Notes: generated from the letters alone by a model not told the origin. Shown: positions 33,757 through 46,912, counted from the stretch's first letter. The stretch: DNA of 64,000 bases from Botryosphaeria dothidea (GCA_011503125.2 WWBZ02000001.1:186001-250000), one strand, 5' to 3'. Translations and numbers: made by a program.

Positions 33757-36693
33757 TCAGATAACAAAGGGAGAGACAGGACTTACACTCGCGCCGATAC
33801 CACCTAGACCTGCGGCAATGCCGCGGCTGGCCTCCATGCGTTGGCGACCCAGCCAGGACTTGGGAGTCTCGGTCTTGGTGCGTTGGAGCACGACCGTGTT
33901 GGATTGGAGGCGATTGGCCATATCGTACCAAGCACTCATTATGAGTTTGTTCTCGCGTTGAAGGGCCTGGAGCTCCTTTTGGACTTCGACCTGTTGGGCG
34001 GGAAGACACGAGGACGTAAGTCAGCGACGGCCACTTTCGCGCCAGCAGGAGCAGGTGCGGGTGGTGGTATGAGTGGTTCATCCTCGCCGTGCTGCCATGC
34101 CAGCCGTCGGATGATGAGAGGGCATGATGAGACGGCACTCACCGATGCCTTATCGCCAGCTTCCTTCTTTATGCGCTCGAGGTTCGCCTTCAGCGTCTTG
34201 ATCATAGACTCCATATCCGCAATGCGCTGTGTTGAGATGTGCCATTAGCTGAGGTGCGCTTATGTGAAATAGGAATGGATGATCTCATCCATAGGTGTTA
34301 TCGTCGATCTCGGGAGGCGAGTTCTCGCGAGACGCACGAGAAGAGCTCGGCGCAAGAGAATGGGCATCAACAGAAACCCATTGCCATTGCGCCGGATCCG
34401 TCCCATCTCTCGCTTGAGCAGCCCGCCATTGCCCATTCGTTGGAAGACCATCAGGGCCCAGGGGTAAACTCACCTGATCGCGTGACGAAAGGTCGGCCAA
34501 GCCGGTGCTCAGCTTCTTGATGACATCCGAAGCGATTGCCACCTTGATCTGGTCGCTTTCCTCGTCGGTAGCCTCGCGGTAAGTAGTCAGCTCCTCCAGG
34601 AGAAGCTTGTACTCGTTCGCTTGAAGGGCTTCGGCATCTTCTTGGCGAAGCACATCGGCATTCAGCAACTTGTGGCGCAGAAGGGCCCTCCAGTCGTCAA
34701 TCTCGTTGTCAAGCGTCTTGGCGTGCTTCTGGAGGTTATCGTGCGCAGAGAGCAACTGTTCGTAGTTGTCCTTCATGGTCTGGTGGTCAGCACCGGACGC
34801 GCCGTCCATCTTACCGGTTCCAGTCAGTTCGGCAAGCTTGGCCTGCAGTTCCATGTTCTTAGCTGTGATCTCGTGAACCTTGTTAGTAAGCTCCTTGACT
34901 TCAGCCTCAGCAGCGTGCAGCTTGGTGGTCTGGTGAACAAAAGGATCGTCCCTATAGTGCTTTGTCAGATTCTCCAGGATCTCCACAGATTCGATAACGA
35001 CTTTCTTTACTGACCCTTCCTTAAGCGATTGCTCGTCCTGGAGCGCGGCCTGGAGGCCAAGGTTCTCCTGGAAGACGTCCAGGTACTTCTCCTCGACTCT
35101 CTGGCATCTTGCTGTAAGAAGCTCGATCTTCTGCTGAAGAAGCTCCACGTCGGCGTTCTCAGTGTTCATGATGATAGACTTCCGAGTCGACTTGGCGTCG
35201 ATGTCGTCATCCTTGAGCTGATCTGCGAGAGAACCAGGACCCTCGATGCCGGTGGCGCGGTCCTCAACCTCACGAAGTCTCTCCTCAAGTTGCTGGTTCT
35301 CGGCCTGGTAACGGTTGGCCATGGCGGTGGCTGATTCGGAGCGTGCGAGGGCTCCCTTCAGCTCCTGCTCCAGGCGAGACTTGATCTGCTTGACTTCAAA
35401 AAGATCAGCCTCGGTGGTAGCCAGAGTCTGCATGTTCTCCTCGTTCATTGTTTTGAGGCGGCCGTTCAGTTCCCTAAGTTGGTCAAGTTCCTGTTGGTCT
35501 TCGGTCATGGACTGGAGGCGCTGCTGGAGACCTTGCTGGACCTTGACCTGCTCCTGCAGGTGCTCAACCTTCTTCCGAAGATTTTCCATGCCCTTAGTCT
35601 TTTGCAAGAGCTCATCACGCTCGGCCTTGAGCAGCTGGTTCTCATCACGGAGCTCCTGCTTGGTCTCAGCATCGCTCTTCAGACGCTCAAGTTGACGACC
35701 CTGGTTTTCGGTGAGGTTCTTTGCCTCTTCCAGGTCCGACTCCAGTTGCGCAATGTAGTCGCGATCTTTGTCCGCCTGGATCTTGAGTTCTGTAACCTCG
35801 TCATCATCAGTGCGGCGACCCCTCGTGTCCTGAAGCAGTCTGGCCTCAACCAGGGCCTCATCCAACTCGGAATTCTTCTTGCGCTCGTCCTCCAGGTCTT
35901 CCACCGCCTCCGACAGCTTGGTCTGCAGACGCTTGATCTCCTGATTCGCGCGGATCAGGCGCTCCTCACGTTCAAGCTCAGGATCACGTTGAATTGTATC
36001 CGGGTGTGCGTCACCATCCGAAGTAATGTCCTCTTCGACGGGTTCTTCCTGCTTAGGAGGCTCCATGACCTTTTCCATGGCAACTTGAACCGTCTGGGCC
36101 ATGATAGCGAGCTGCCCCTGATCTGCCGGTTGCATCTTTCCAACAATAGTCGTAAGGACGGGATTCGCCTTTTCGGAAACGAAGCCGAGCATGAGCAGGC
36201 CCTTGAGCATCTTGCAGCAAATGTCGGTCAGCAGGAGTTGCACGTGTCGTGTGATGAGGTCCGGGGTCCTTACCTTTGTGCTCTGGACGACGTCACTGTC
36301 GATGGCAATTGCCTTGAGGTCCGGGTTCAGAAGGCGGATGAGGCCCTCGTTCATGGCGACCTCGCGGAGGTAGGTTGTCATGGCCTTGTCGATGAATTTC
36401 ACTGCCCTGAAGTTAGCGGCAAGGTTCACATCTGCCAGGACGCGTCCCGTCTCATCGCCAGCGCCAAATGGAATCAGCATACTGTTCTGCCATCTCGATA
36501 TCCAGCTCTCGCTCGTCTTGGCGCTGTCCTCGGGCAGGTCACCAGTAAAGTGCTCCGGGTCGAGGGCCTTGAGCATCTCCCACAAGAGCTGTCCATCCTG
36601 TAGGTCTTTCCACGACTTGACGGACTTGGACAAGCCGAAGCTGGTGGCGCACTCGAGCAGGGCGTGCTCGAGCTCCGGTGAAGTCGCGTCCAT
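33757..36693 (-). CDS. HOOK-family dynein adaptor (HookA-like)
   Basis: Exons on the minus strand: 36693-36274, 36210-34474, 34226-34143 and 33990-33757; 824 residues. Residues 1 to about 165 are the HOOK calponin-like domain (LEHALLECATSFGLSKSVKS, LWEMLKALDPEHF, VNLAANFRAVKFIDKAMTTY), which binds dynein light intermediate chain. A long coiled coil follows (about 230-740). The C-terminal block ENKLIMSAWYDMANRLQSNT ... KSWLGRQRMEASRG is the region expected to bind FTS/FHIP and link early endosomes to dynein. Intron 1 (63 bases, no stop in frame) is removed because TKMLKGLLMLGFVSEKANPV then continues the family pattern. Intron 2 is 247 bases and open in frame for 189. After GGIGAS there is a perfect GTAAGT donor, so the last residues may instead be VITSSPVY from 33600-33574. 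Confidence 0.9.
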
Positions 36694-37444
36694 CCTGGAA
36701 CGCGGGTCAGGCGGTGGTGCTTCTTCTGGGGAAGCTGCGGTGATGGAGCGGGAGCGGGCTGCGAATCTAAAGTAAGTGTAGCGAGTGTAAGCTGGTTGTC
36801 GCCCCGTCTGGCCGCTCAAACATGGCTCCGGAGCGGCGGCGACATTGGTTGATATAGGACGGAGGAAGATGCGGTCGCGCCGGTGAGGTGGAAGGTGAAC
36901 AATGCCGAAATTGGCCCAAGGGCCCCAGACCCTTGACGCGTGCAAAGGGAGCCCGCTAGTGCCACGCTCCTCAACAAAGCAGTCTTTGACCACCACGACA
37001 ATCCATTTATTGTTTGAGCGCCGCCTATGTTGTCCACGCTTGTCCGTTTATTTTCACCCACAGACACGACAACGTGATTGTTTACATTGTCCGCGCCGCC
37101 TAAGCCTGCACGACGCGGCCCTGCACATGGGAGCGGCCCGGCCCCCGCCGTCTTCAGCCCTGCGTCGCGTCACCCGCGCGCTACTTATCGGACGATTCTT
37201 CACACTGCCTGGTAGCACAAATCCGAAGGTCATGTTATAGTCAAGTATGAATTGATCCTAAACGCCAATTTTCCGCTTTGCGGGTTTTCAATCTCAAAAG
37301 AATGGAATATGGACGCCGTTTCCTTCCATTCTTGCCCGTTCCATAGTCATTATCTCATCACTACCGGCAGAGGGCTGCGTTCAGTGTGCCTGAATCTCTC
37401 AATATCCAATATTTCAAGGCGCGAGCCTGTTTGCAACGCATTTC
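36694..37444. other. HOOK upstream region and 3' flank of the next gene
   Basis: 751 bases. The HOOK reading frame stays open upstream to 36996 but the MDATSPELEHALLECA start fits the family, so the extra sequence is taken as 5' UTR. Confidence 0.55.
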
Positions 37445-37923
37445 CTAGTTGCCATCGTCCATGGTGTGGACTTCCTGGTCCTCCTCTATGACGATGTTGC
37501 CCCAGTTGTTCGCAGTGAAAGTGTCCTTGGCTTCATCGAACAGAGTGGCTGGCGCTTTGGCGAGGATGGCACTGCTTGCAGGTTAGGAGTCATACCCTCA
37601 TATCCACATGCCAAGCGGTGTCTTTCAGCGGGGCGGAGGAACATACTTGATCAAATCTATCGTAGTGTTAGCTTGGGCTATCCGATATGGAAGGTGGTAG
37701 TTTACTCACGGAACTTGTGAAGAACAACGCCTTCCTGCAACCGGGTGTCAGTAACAGAATTTCAGGAGCGAAGTGGATAGCGCACCTTGTCCTCAATCCA
37801 CTGAGCAAAGTGGTCGATGATGCCGGAGGTCTCGGCTGTAACCAGGACCTGCTTCTGGGGCGTGGCGCCATAGGCGCAAGCAGCGAGGATTGCCACGAGC
37901 AGTGAGAAGATGTAGAACTTCAT
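37445..37923 (-). CDS. Small secreted protein resembling a peptidase inhibitor I9 domain
   Basis: Four exons on the minus strand: 37923-37786, 37734-37710, 37656-37647 and 37574-37445; 100 residues. Exon 2 has 25 bases and exon 3 only 10, yet all joins keep frame: EDK+EGVVLHKF, C|AT giving His, AA|C giving Asn. A signal peptide is clear (MKFYIFSLLVAILAACAYGA). The mature part reads QKQVLVTAETSGIIDHFAQW, IEDKEGVVLHKFHLINSAIL, AKAPATLFDEAK and a Glu/Asp-rich end (IVIEEDQEVHTMDDGN). The pattern V.V......I.....W.E...G.V.H.F.LI....A.AP resembles stand-alone I9/propeptide inhibitors of subtilisin-type proteases (like yeast Pbi2), but this one is secreted. No protease gene lies nearby. Family assignment is by pattern only. 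Confidence 0.75.
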
Positions 37924-38755
37924 GGTGGGTATACGGGAGAATACTGTTCGTGAGTGCGTAGGTTGGTAGTAGGAGGGTGCGAGGTACGGTGGTGTGCAAG
38001 GGAGCCCGGGACACGAGGTCTAGAAGTACGTCTGGGGAGACAGGAGCGATGCGTTCATCGCTGCCTTGCGTCCCTGCGTGCCCTCCTGCCAATCCCGGCA
38101 GCCAATCGCATCTAGACCGTATCCGAACTAGCGTGCGCCAAGCTCCGCTGCAGACAGAAGAAAGGCCGGCGCAGCCGCTGTCGCTGTCAGCCAACCTCAC
38201 CACACCCGCAAACACCACGTTGTCTTCACCAGTTCGCCTTCAGTCGCTGCGATCAGAGGCGCCGCCGCCCTCCAGCTCCGCAGCTTCGCGTTTCGCCCGC
38301 CATCCCATCTCTCAGCGGCCCAGTGTGTCCCCAGAGCGTTTCAAGGCGCGCGCCACTCTTGCACGCTCCTCACGCCCTTGTCGCGCCCTCATACTCGTGG
38401 GAAGGTCTGTGGAGGAGGACGAGCCGTTTGTTCTGCCTGTGCGCAGAGTGTGAGGCTGGGGTTTATTGGCGTAGTGCTGGACAGGTCCGGTTCTCTTTCA
38501 CTTGCATCGGCGGTCATTCTATTCTGGCTCGCTTGAACAATAGCTAGCAAAGATACACGTGCTGCTTTTGATTTCCCTTTCCTCGCGAGCGATAGAGCAG
38601 AAGACCTTTTCCTCAACTCTGAAAGTTGGATCTTGGCGCTGGACTCAGCCGACTGCTTCCCGATTGCCAACCCGACTCAACTCACTCCATCGCATCACCG
38701 CGCCTGACTGCAGTACTAATCTGAAAGCACTTGCATCGCCGCGCGAAAGCCCATC
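37924..38755. other. Divergent promoter region (I9-like / PCF11)
   Basis: 832 bases, no gene supported. Confidence 0.6.
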
Positions 38756-40662
38756 ATGTCACTTCCTTCTGCAGAGGTCGCTGCCGATTTCAGAGATGCC
38801 TTGAACGATCTCAAGTTCAATAGCAGGCCAGAGATCAGCAATCTAACCATCATCGCGAAAGAGAACACAGAGCACGCACAGGCAATTTCAAGAGAACTAG
38901 AAGAACACATCAAGACGGTAGGCATTTTTGTGCTTTCGCTAATTGCTTGACCGAGACAACCAGCTGACTGACCCCCCCCCCCCAGACCCGCCCCGAGTAC
39001 AAGCTCCCAGCACTATACGTGCTCGACTCTATTGTCAAGAATGTCGGCACCCCCTATACCGTTTACCTTGGACGAAACTTATACAACACCTTTGTAAACA
39101 CTTACACTCTTGTGGATAACCCCACCAGGAAAGCCCTGGAAGGCTTGCTCCGCACATGGAAGCAATCCGTCCCAGAGTCCATGGACACGAGGCCTGTGTT
39201 CCCCGTAGACATCACCCGCGCCATTGACAACATGCTCCTCAAGTACAAGACGGTGATTGCCCAACAACAGCAGAACCAGCCTAGGGCTCCAGGCTCCTTT
39301 CCAGGTCAAGATCCTCGAGCAACGCATTCTCCGTTCCCCCCGGGAAGTGCAGCAAGACAGTCGCCAGCCCAGAATGGAATGCCCTTCCACCCTCCACCCA
39401 TGCCCGCTCGCCAGTCTCCGGCACCGGCCATAACCCTGCCCTATGGTATGCCTCCGCAGGCGTTTCGCAACTCTCCAGTGCAGGCAGGAACGCCATTCGC
39501 ACCGCCAGCCGCCCCGTCTCTTGAAAAAATTCAGTCAGACGTGGAGCGCTTGATTATAGCTGCTAAACTGGACTTTGCTGCCAACCCCTATGACCCGGAG
39601 AAGCAGAAGAAGTTGAAGACGTTTTTGGATTTGCAAGCCATTCTCAAGGCGCAGCAGCTGCCGCCTGACCAGCTCCGTGCGATTGAGCAGCAGCTTGCCT
39701 CCCTTGGTGGCACGATGAATGTTCCGTCAGCTCCAGCATCTACAGCCCCGATCAGCACCTCTGTCGCACCTCCTCCGTTTCCCATGCCGACTCCAACACC
39801 CCAGATGCCTCTCGTCCCGACGCCTGTTCAGCAATCTTCGGCCCCGGCTCCTCCGATGGCGCCTGCTGCACCACCGTCGCTGGCAGACTTGCTTAGGGGC
39901 ATGGGTAGTACACCCGCAAGTCAGAATGCAACTCCCATCCCCCCTCCTGCGTCGGCTCCGCCGGTAGCTGCCCTTGCAAACTCCACCTCCCTCCTGGACA
40001 CACTACGAGCCCAAGGCTTGTTGGGAGGATCTTCGACGCCAATGCCAGCCTTCACTGCTCCGGCTCCATCCGCTAACATGGGTTCGGCGCGCAATGATGT
40101 CGAGTTGACCAAGGACTCTATCAAGAGATCTCGGCCTGAGTTGATCAGTGCACTCTACGAAGCTCGGCCGAATCAGTGCTCTACATGTGGGCGCCGTTTC
40201 CCGGCAGGTGATGAGGGTAAGGTGATGAAGCGGAGGCATCTGGACTGGCATTTCAAGGTCAAAGACCCGAATCTAGTGAAGCAGGCCATCCACCGCAGCT
40301 GGTACATTGGTGAGAAGGAATGGATAGAGTATCGGGAGCAGGATGAAGCCAAGCCACCGCCCGAGACAAACGGCAACGCGGCGGCGGCGGCGGCTAAGGC
40401 AAACCAGCCCCGTTGGGTACGCATACCACTGGATCCAGAACTGGTCAACGCGCCGTGCCCGATCTGCCAAGAGAAGTTTACGCCATCCAGACTGGATGAT
40501 GAATTTGTCTGGATGGACACGATCCAGATTGGAGCCAAGTATTTCCATGCTAGCTGCTACGACGAGGCATACGGAAACGCCAGAAGCACACCCGTGTCGA
40601 TTCTGGGGAAGCGGGGCGCAGATGAGGGCGTTAGCACGCCCTCGAAGAAGATGCAGGTATGA
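38756..40662 (+). CDS. PCF11: Pre-mRNA cleavage factor IA subunit PCF11
   Basis: Two exons, 38756-38917 and 38986-40662; 612 residues. Residues 1 to about 135 form the CTD-interacting domain (CID): EVAADFRDALNDLKFNSRPE, ISNLTIIAKENTEHAQAISR, YKLPALYVLDSIVKNVGTPY, GRNLYNTFVNTY, GLLRTWKQ. A long Pro/Gln/Ala-rich linker follows, with LEKIQSDVERLIIAAKLDFA in the middle. The C-terminus carries two zinc-binding modules: CSTCGRRFPAG...RRHLDWHFKV (about residues 450-480) and PCPICQEKF...YFHASCYDE (about 543-585), which bind Clp1 and other CF IA partners. Pcf11 couples 3'-end cleavage and polyadenylation with termination by binding Ser2-phosphorylated Pol II CTD. The intron's 3' end is a C12 tract abutting the AG. 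Confidence 0.95.
38972..38983 (+). repeat. C12 homopolymer as polypyrimidine tract of the PCF11 intron
   Basis: Twelve cytosines lie directly between the CTGAC-type branch region and the AG acceptor at 38984-38985. Confidence 0.95.
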
Positions 40663-41348
40663 GCCGCAACGGCATGTATATGACGATAGATTGGATCAGG
40701 CGTTCTCGGAGGATGGGACTCAGGCCTTTGGCTCATACAGCACTTCGATTTCAAGGTTGTCAAGGACGAGTAGGGCGGACAGATTTGATTGCATAGCCAT
40801 GGGGTTTTCAGAGGGTTGAGCGACAGGCACGGCCAGCAACCTTGCTCTGGCGAGGGTGCTACTTCTAGACTACGCCACATAGAGCGAGAGAATGCCGAAT
40901 GCAGATATAGACGCTCTAATAATCATTGACAAATGCATGTTCCCAACAGCTGCACGTGAACTGCGCGCCGGACCACTGGAAAGCTCGGTTTAGCGGATGA
41001 TGGAGGAGGCACGTCGCGCGTGGGCGGCAAGGCGGCGCGGGAGCTCGAGGTGTGGCCGGGAACGCACACGCCCAGCGCGCGCGCGCGAGGAGCTCCACAG
41101 CCGAGGCGGCCGAATGTGTGCCGGCAGTCAGTCGGGGCCTGCGACCGACCTCACAATCTCGCCGACGCGCTCAGAGTCCGTCCGCAGCCCTGCCCTGCTT
41201 TTTCAGCAACCTCCGCTCCCGGACGCTCAATCCCTCTCCTCTCCACCCCCCAACCACCTTCAAGAGCCATTGAGCCGCCCATCTCAGCTCGCCGTCGCCC
41301 GCATCATCCCCAGCTTCTCTCGCCGCCCGCTCCGCCCAATCCGTCGCA
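40663..41348. other. Intergenic: PCF11 3' UTR and adenylate kinase promoter
   Basis: 686 bases; the last 200 are C-rich leader sequence. No gene supported. Confidence 0.6.
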
Positions 41349-42443
<1,095 letters not shown>

Positions 42444-43684
42444 ATGTATTTTTTTTCTTTTAGGTATTTTTCAAAACAATCCGATGGGTGTGAGGAACCT
42501 TTTGCGTTTTTCGTCTGACGTGCAGCGTGGGTAAAAAGAATATGACGTCTTTCATCGGGGGGTTTTGCATCCATCATCATCATTGGGCTCGTCGCCGTCC
42601 TGCTATTGCTACTCCTTACTGGACTTTAGAAAACGGGATCCGTGGGTGGAGTTATTTTTCTTGGTGGGATGAATTTAAATGGGTAAGATGGTGGGACGGG
42701 ATTTCGGAAGGCAAATGTCTTCTACTAGGGAAGTGCATGTGTATGGGAGTCTAAAGGCCGAATGATGGATTCGCATTGGATCTCCCACTGTAAACAAGTC
42801 ATAACGCTGCGGCTTTTCAAAGACAACTGTGGATATGCCTGTCCTACAACTGTGTGATTATAAGCTCATGACGAAGATTGATGATTAAAACAGGGAATAC
42901 GATCACTTTTCATTGACTTAAGTCTCGATGACTTTTTGGTACAATTGTGATTGGCTCTTAAACAATGCATGACATCTAAGTCAAGAAGTATTTGTCTATT
43001 TTTTTTTTCGTTGCCGTTCCAACCAATCACTGGAGCTCTGCTCCAACGCTTTGACAATAACAAGTCCTACCTAATTCTACGACTACTGAAGGTCACGATA
43101 TGTCTATTATGGCCCGGCATGTGCCTGGACAGACGCACTTGCGCACTTCTGCTGAAACGCCACCGCCCCTTTCCAAGCTGATAAATACAGAGCTGAGGAC
43201 ATCCTCGGGGTACACAACCCTCGGCCGACGAAGTGGAGGGTGCGGTCCACGATCCATTTTCAAAGTGGATGAGAAGATTAAGGGAGATCTGGTGACTTGA
43301 CCACTGCAGACGCGCACGCGGAATTCCGAGCGAATCGCGACGGTTCCGACCGGATATGACGTGGGTCGTTATCGCATCTGAGCGAACAAGTCCCGCGCAC
43401 CCTTTCCGCGAATTGCTTCAACACAGTATCAAATGCCGTGATACGAACCCGGCAGACTTTTTGGTCAACCCAAGCACACGTCACCGAGGGACTGTTCCCA
43501 CAATGTGGAAAAGGAACACGGATGCGCCAGTCCATGTCCTGATCTGATTTCACATGCTCCTGGCCCATCCATTCACTCATGTCCTCGTGGACTGTGTCAT
43601 TATTTTGCCCCTGTCGTGAGCATTCTCTCCTTACGCGGCAGCGCTGGTCGGACTTTAGTTGCAGGTTGCCCCCCCCCCCCCCTT
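42444..43684. other. Intergenic between convergent genes
   Basis: 1.24 kb, AT-rich around 42760-43080. Ends in a C14 run touching the 3' end of the KPWE-protein gene. No gene supported. Confidence 0.55.
43669..43682 (+). repeat. C14 homopolymer next to a stop codon
   Basis: Read on the coding (minus) strand the KPWE-protein gene ends CAG TGA AA and then G14, so the run starts two bases after the stop codon, in the 3' UTR. Confidence 0.95.
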
Positions 43685-44534
43685 TCACTGCGAAGCAGCA
43701 GCCGTTCCTCCAGCCGTCGCTTGTGCAGTGTCCGCGCCCGCGGCGACGCCAACGTCCTTCTCCCACGGCTTCCTTCTCTTCGACGCCGTGGGCGCCGAAC
43801 CTTGCCCCTCCAGCACCGTGTCCGGAATATCCTTGATGCCGGGAATCGGCTGCCCCGTCGTGATCAGCTCGACGATGTGGGCAAAGGAGGTCGGATACGG
43901 CGCTTCTTGCTGCTCTTGGCCGGCGGGTGGCGCTGATGATTCGGCTGGGGCGGAGGTGGGCGCGGAAGCGAGAGGCGCGGAGGTCGCTGCTCCAGGGAAT
44001 GTCGCGGTCGAGCCGAGCGGGGGCGTTTGGCCGGGAGAGGGGGTTGCGGGCAGGGAGGCCGGCGTGAGGCCGTTCGTCACCGTCGTAGGGACTGACGAAG
44101 GCGAGGGCGCAGTAGCGCGGTAGGCTTTGTATGCGTCGAAGTCGACGGAGGTGTTGAACTTGCTGGCGGGAGTTAGCGGGTGAGCTGCAACTGCAGAGAA
44201 GGAGCTTGAGGGAGCTTGTAATGGTGCCAAATGTGACGGATGGCAAGCATTGGAACTGCCTGCTTCGCACAACCATGTAGCTTTGCAGCAAAGAGGGGCC
44301 TTCAATGGCGGGGTGAAGTGCGGGGCAATGGATTGGGACAGAGCGGGTTGCCTACCGAGAGTAATAGAAGCAGCGTGCGCGAAGTGCAAGCTCGATAGCT
44401 TGGTCCTGAGATGCAGTGGAGCCTAATATGGCTCCAAGACCACTCTGGAACTCGGCATCAGTGTCCCAAGGGTAGTTGTCCACTTGGGCGTAGACGGAAT
44501 CGGATGTGGAGGACGGTTCGGGAGCAGCCGCCAT
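43685..44534 (-). CDS. KPWE-motif protein, probable Pex39-like peroxisomal import factor
   Basis: Two exons on the minus strand, 44534-44356 and 44162-43685; 218 residues. The N-terminal part reads VDNYPWDTDAEFQSGLGAIL then ELALRARCFYYSRKFNTSVD and FDAYKAYR. A Pro/Ser/Thr-rich linker follows, then SFAHIVELITTGQPIPGIKD, IPDTVLEGQ and KRRKPWEKDVG near the end. The pair of a short helix with G.PIPGI and a downstream (R/K)KPWE motif is what I recall for yeast YJR012C and human C6orf226, reported as PEX39, which helps Pex7 import PTS2 proteins. Homology is judged from these motifs only. Most of the remaining sequence is low complexity. Confidence 0.78.
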
Positions 44535-44912
44535 GTTGAGACGAATCGGGTGCAAAACAGGCAATTCCTTCGAGCTTCGCAGATGGTCGTGGAATGGAGA
44601 AAAGGAAAGACGCAGCAGTTGCAGTTAGTTGACAATGTGCGAGGGAGTGGAAGTGCTTGTGCTGTCGCACCCATGGGGCACATCATCGGGCTTGGCACCT
44701 TACGTAACGGCAGCTCCCCAGCCCTTCGCGGCTCACCTCTCGGCGACCTTCACCCCAGCGTCACAACCTCCGCTACGAACGTCCGCCCCCATCTGACTCT
44801 CGCGCTACGACTTCCAACCCCACCTGCTCTTCCTCCCTCCGCCACGGCCATTGACCAGACAAACGCCGCTTTCCCGCGCCCAAGGCCATCTTGCACCTAG
44901 CTCAGCCCCACG
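44535..44912. other. Divergent promoter region (KPWE protein / SCD6)
   Basis: 378 bases; the right half is C-rich leader. No gene supported. Confidence 0.6.
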
Positions 44913-46912
44913 ATGTCCGAGTACATCGGGTACGTCGCCTGTCGCGCTGAACACCAGACGTTTCAATTGCAGCTAACATGCCCTTCACAGTGCCCGGATA
45001 TCTCTGATATCCAAAAGTGACATCAGGTCCGCTTGCGAACTCTCCCCTTGCGCCGACCAACTTCCTGACCCCAGCCTCCAGATACGTTGGAACCCTCCAT
45101 GAGATCAACTCCGAGAGCTCCACCGTTGCCCTCGAGAATGTCACCTCTTTCGGTACCGAAGGCCGCCGTAATGGCGAGGACGAGATCGCTGCTTCCGACA
45201 ACATCTACGAGTACATCGTCTTCCGCGGTAGCGATGTGAAGGATCTCCGCATAGAGGACAAAGTCGAGCAGCCCAAGGCTGCTCCGCCGCCCATGCCCAA
45301 CGATCCAGCCATCCTTGGCGTAAGTCTTCCCCAAAGCGACACTTATACCTGTTGCCAGCTTGATGAAGCATTTCGGATGTAAATTACACAAACTACCGAG
45401 AGCGCAAACCGTGTGGATACCTCCGTTGCCTTCCTTCTGATCCCAGCCCGCCTTTCACTACATCTCCATTTGGCGCGCTACTTCATGAATTTTCTAACGT
45501 CAATCCAGGCTGCTCGTCCGGCTCAGTCCACTCCGCAGAGTAATCAGCAGACCGCGCCACCGAACTTCCCGAATCCCCAGCACTTCAACCCGCCTTACCC
45601 AACGTCTGGCCCCGGCCCCTACCCGCCTTTCCAGAACACCCACTTCGGTCCTCCTGGTGCCTATCCTGGTGTTCCTGGCGGCCCCGGTGGTCCCGGTGGT
45701 CCTCCTCGTGGTCCCGGAGGCCCTGGTGGTTTCCCTGGATATCCGGGAATGCCTTACGGTGCGCCTCCGGGCTGGTATCCTCCTCCTGGCCAGGGCTTTC
45801 CGCCGGGTCCTCCTGGTCCCTTCTCACCGCATTCCAATCAGATGCCCATCGGTCCACCTGGACAGGGCCCGAAACCCGGCCCGCCTGGACCTGGCAAGGA
45901 GCAGAATCCCGTAGAAGCCGATGCGGCACCCAAGTCTGCTGAGGCCAAAAGCAAGTCTTCGACGCCCGCTCCCGGCAAGGCCCCTACTCCGCCAGTCGAG
46001 TCTAAGCCTGATACCGCGGCCGCTCTTGCTCCCGCTCAGCCCAACGCTTCTGCTGCGCCGCCAACTGGTCCGAAGGCCGCGCCTACTGGCCCGAAGAATG
46101 GTCGCATCGTTCCCGTCGTTCCGCTCGCTACGCCCGGTCAGAGGTCTGTCGCTCCTGCTGCCGCTTCTCACGCTGCTCATGCTGGCGCCAATCCGCCCCA
46201 GCAGTACCGTGATGCTACGCAAGCTGCTACTGCTGCTGTTGCCGCGGCCATGGCTAAGCTCAAGCCGCAAGCTGGAGGTGCCCAGCCTCAGTCTGGAGAT
46301 GTCGCCATCCAGAACCTTACCCAGAAGGTTGCGGAGATGCGCGCGGATGACAAGGCTCGTCATGGCAAGGGCCCTAGTGCCAGTGGTTTTGCAGGTCAAC
46401 GTGGTCGCGGCCCACGCCGCGGTAGTGGCCGTGACCAGCACAACAAAATCGAGGTTCCCGGCACTGACTTCGATTTCGAGTCTTCCAACGCGAAATTCAA
46501 CAAGCAGGATTTGGTGAAGGAGGCCATTGCAACTGGCTCTCCTCTCGGCACCCCTGCAGAGGAGGATGCGCCCAACGGAGCCGCGAACGGCACTGCGTCT
46601 GAGAAGGAGTCTGTGGTCATTCCGACCGCCACATACAACAAGAGCAGTTCGTTCTTCGACAACATCTCATCTGAATTGAAGGATCGGGAAGAGGCCAGGG
46701 GCAAGCTGGGCGGCCATGAGTTCCGCACGGAGGAGAGGAGGAAGAACCTAGAAACTTTCGGACAAGGCAGCGTCGACAACTACCGCGGCGGTTTCCGTGG
46801 TCGTGGACGCGGTAGGGGTTTCCGTGGCGGTCGTGGTTACGGCCGTGGCCGCGGTGGTGGTGGTCGCGGACGTGCTCCTGGTGCTCCGACTGCTGAGGCT
46901 GGCGCCATCTGA
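44913..46912 (+). CDS. SCD6: SCD6/LSM14 (RAP55) family mRNP protein
   Basis: Four exons: 44913-44929, 44991-45026, 45082-45319 and 45509-46912; 564 residues. The joined N-terminus MSEYIGARISLISKSDIRYV then GTLHEINSESSTVALENVTS and EYIVFRGSDVKDLRI is the divergent LSm domain of Scd6/LSM14. A Pro/Gly-rich linker follows. The C-terminal half has the FDF box (PGTDFDFESSNAKFNK, about residue 415), the FFD box (SSSFFDNISSELKDR, about 475), the TFG-like box (RRKNLETFGQGSVDNYRGGF, about 510) and a run of RGG/RGRG repeats to the end. The family represses translation through eIF4G and promotes decapping through Dcp2/Dhh1 in P-bodies. Two very short 5' exons (17 and 36 bases) make the start easy to mispredict. 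Confidence 0.95.

Noticed and set aside
34285..36996. HOOK start extended upstream to 36996 (903-codon frame)
   Set aside because: The extra N-terminal sequence has no family match and the MDATSPELEH start aligns with the HOOK domain start.
42875..42965. Box C-like TTGATGA, considered as a C/D snoRNA
   Set aside because: No CTGA box D at a suitable distance and no terminal stem.
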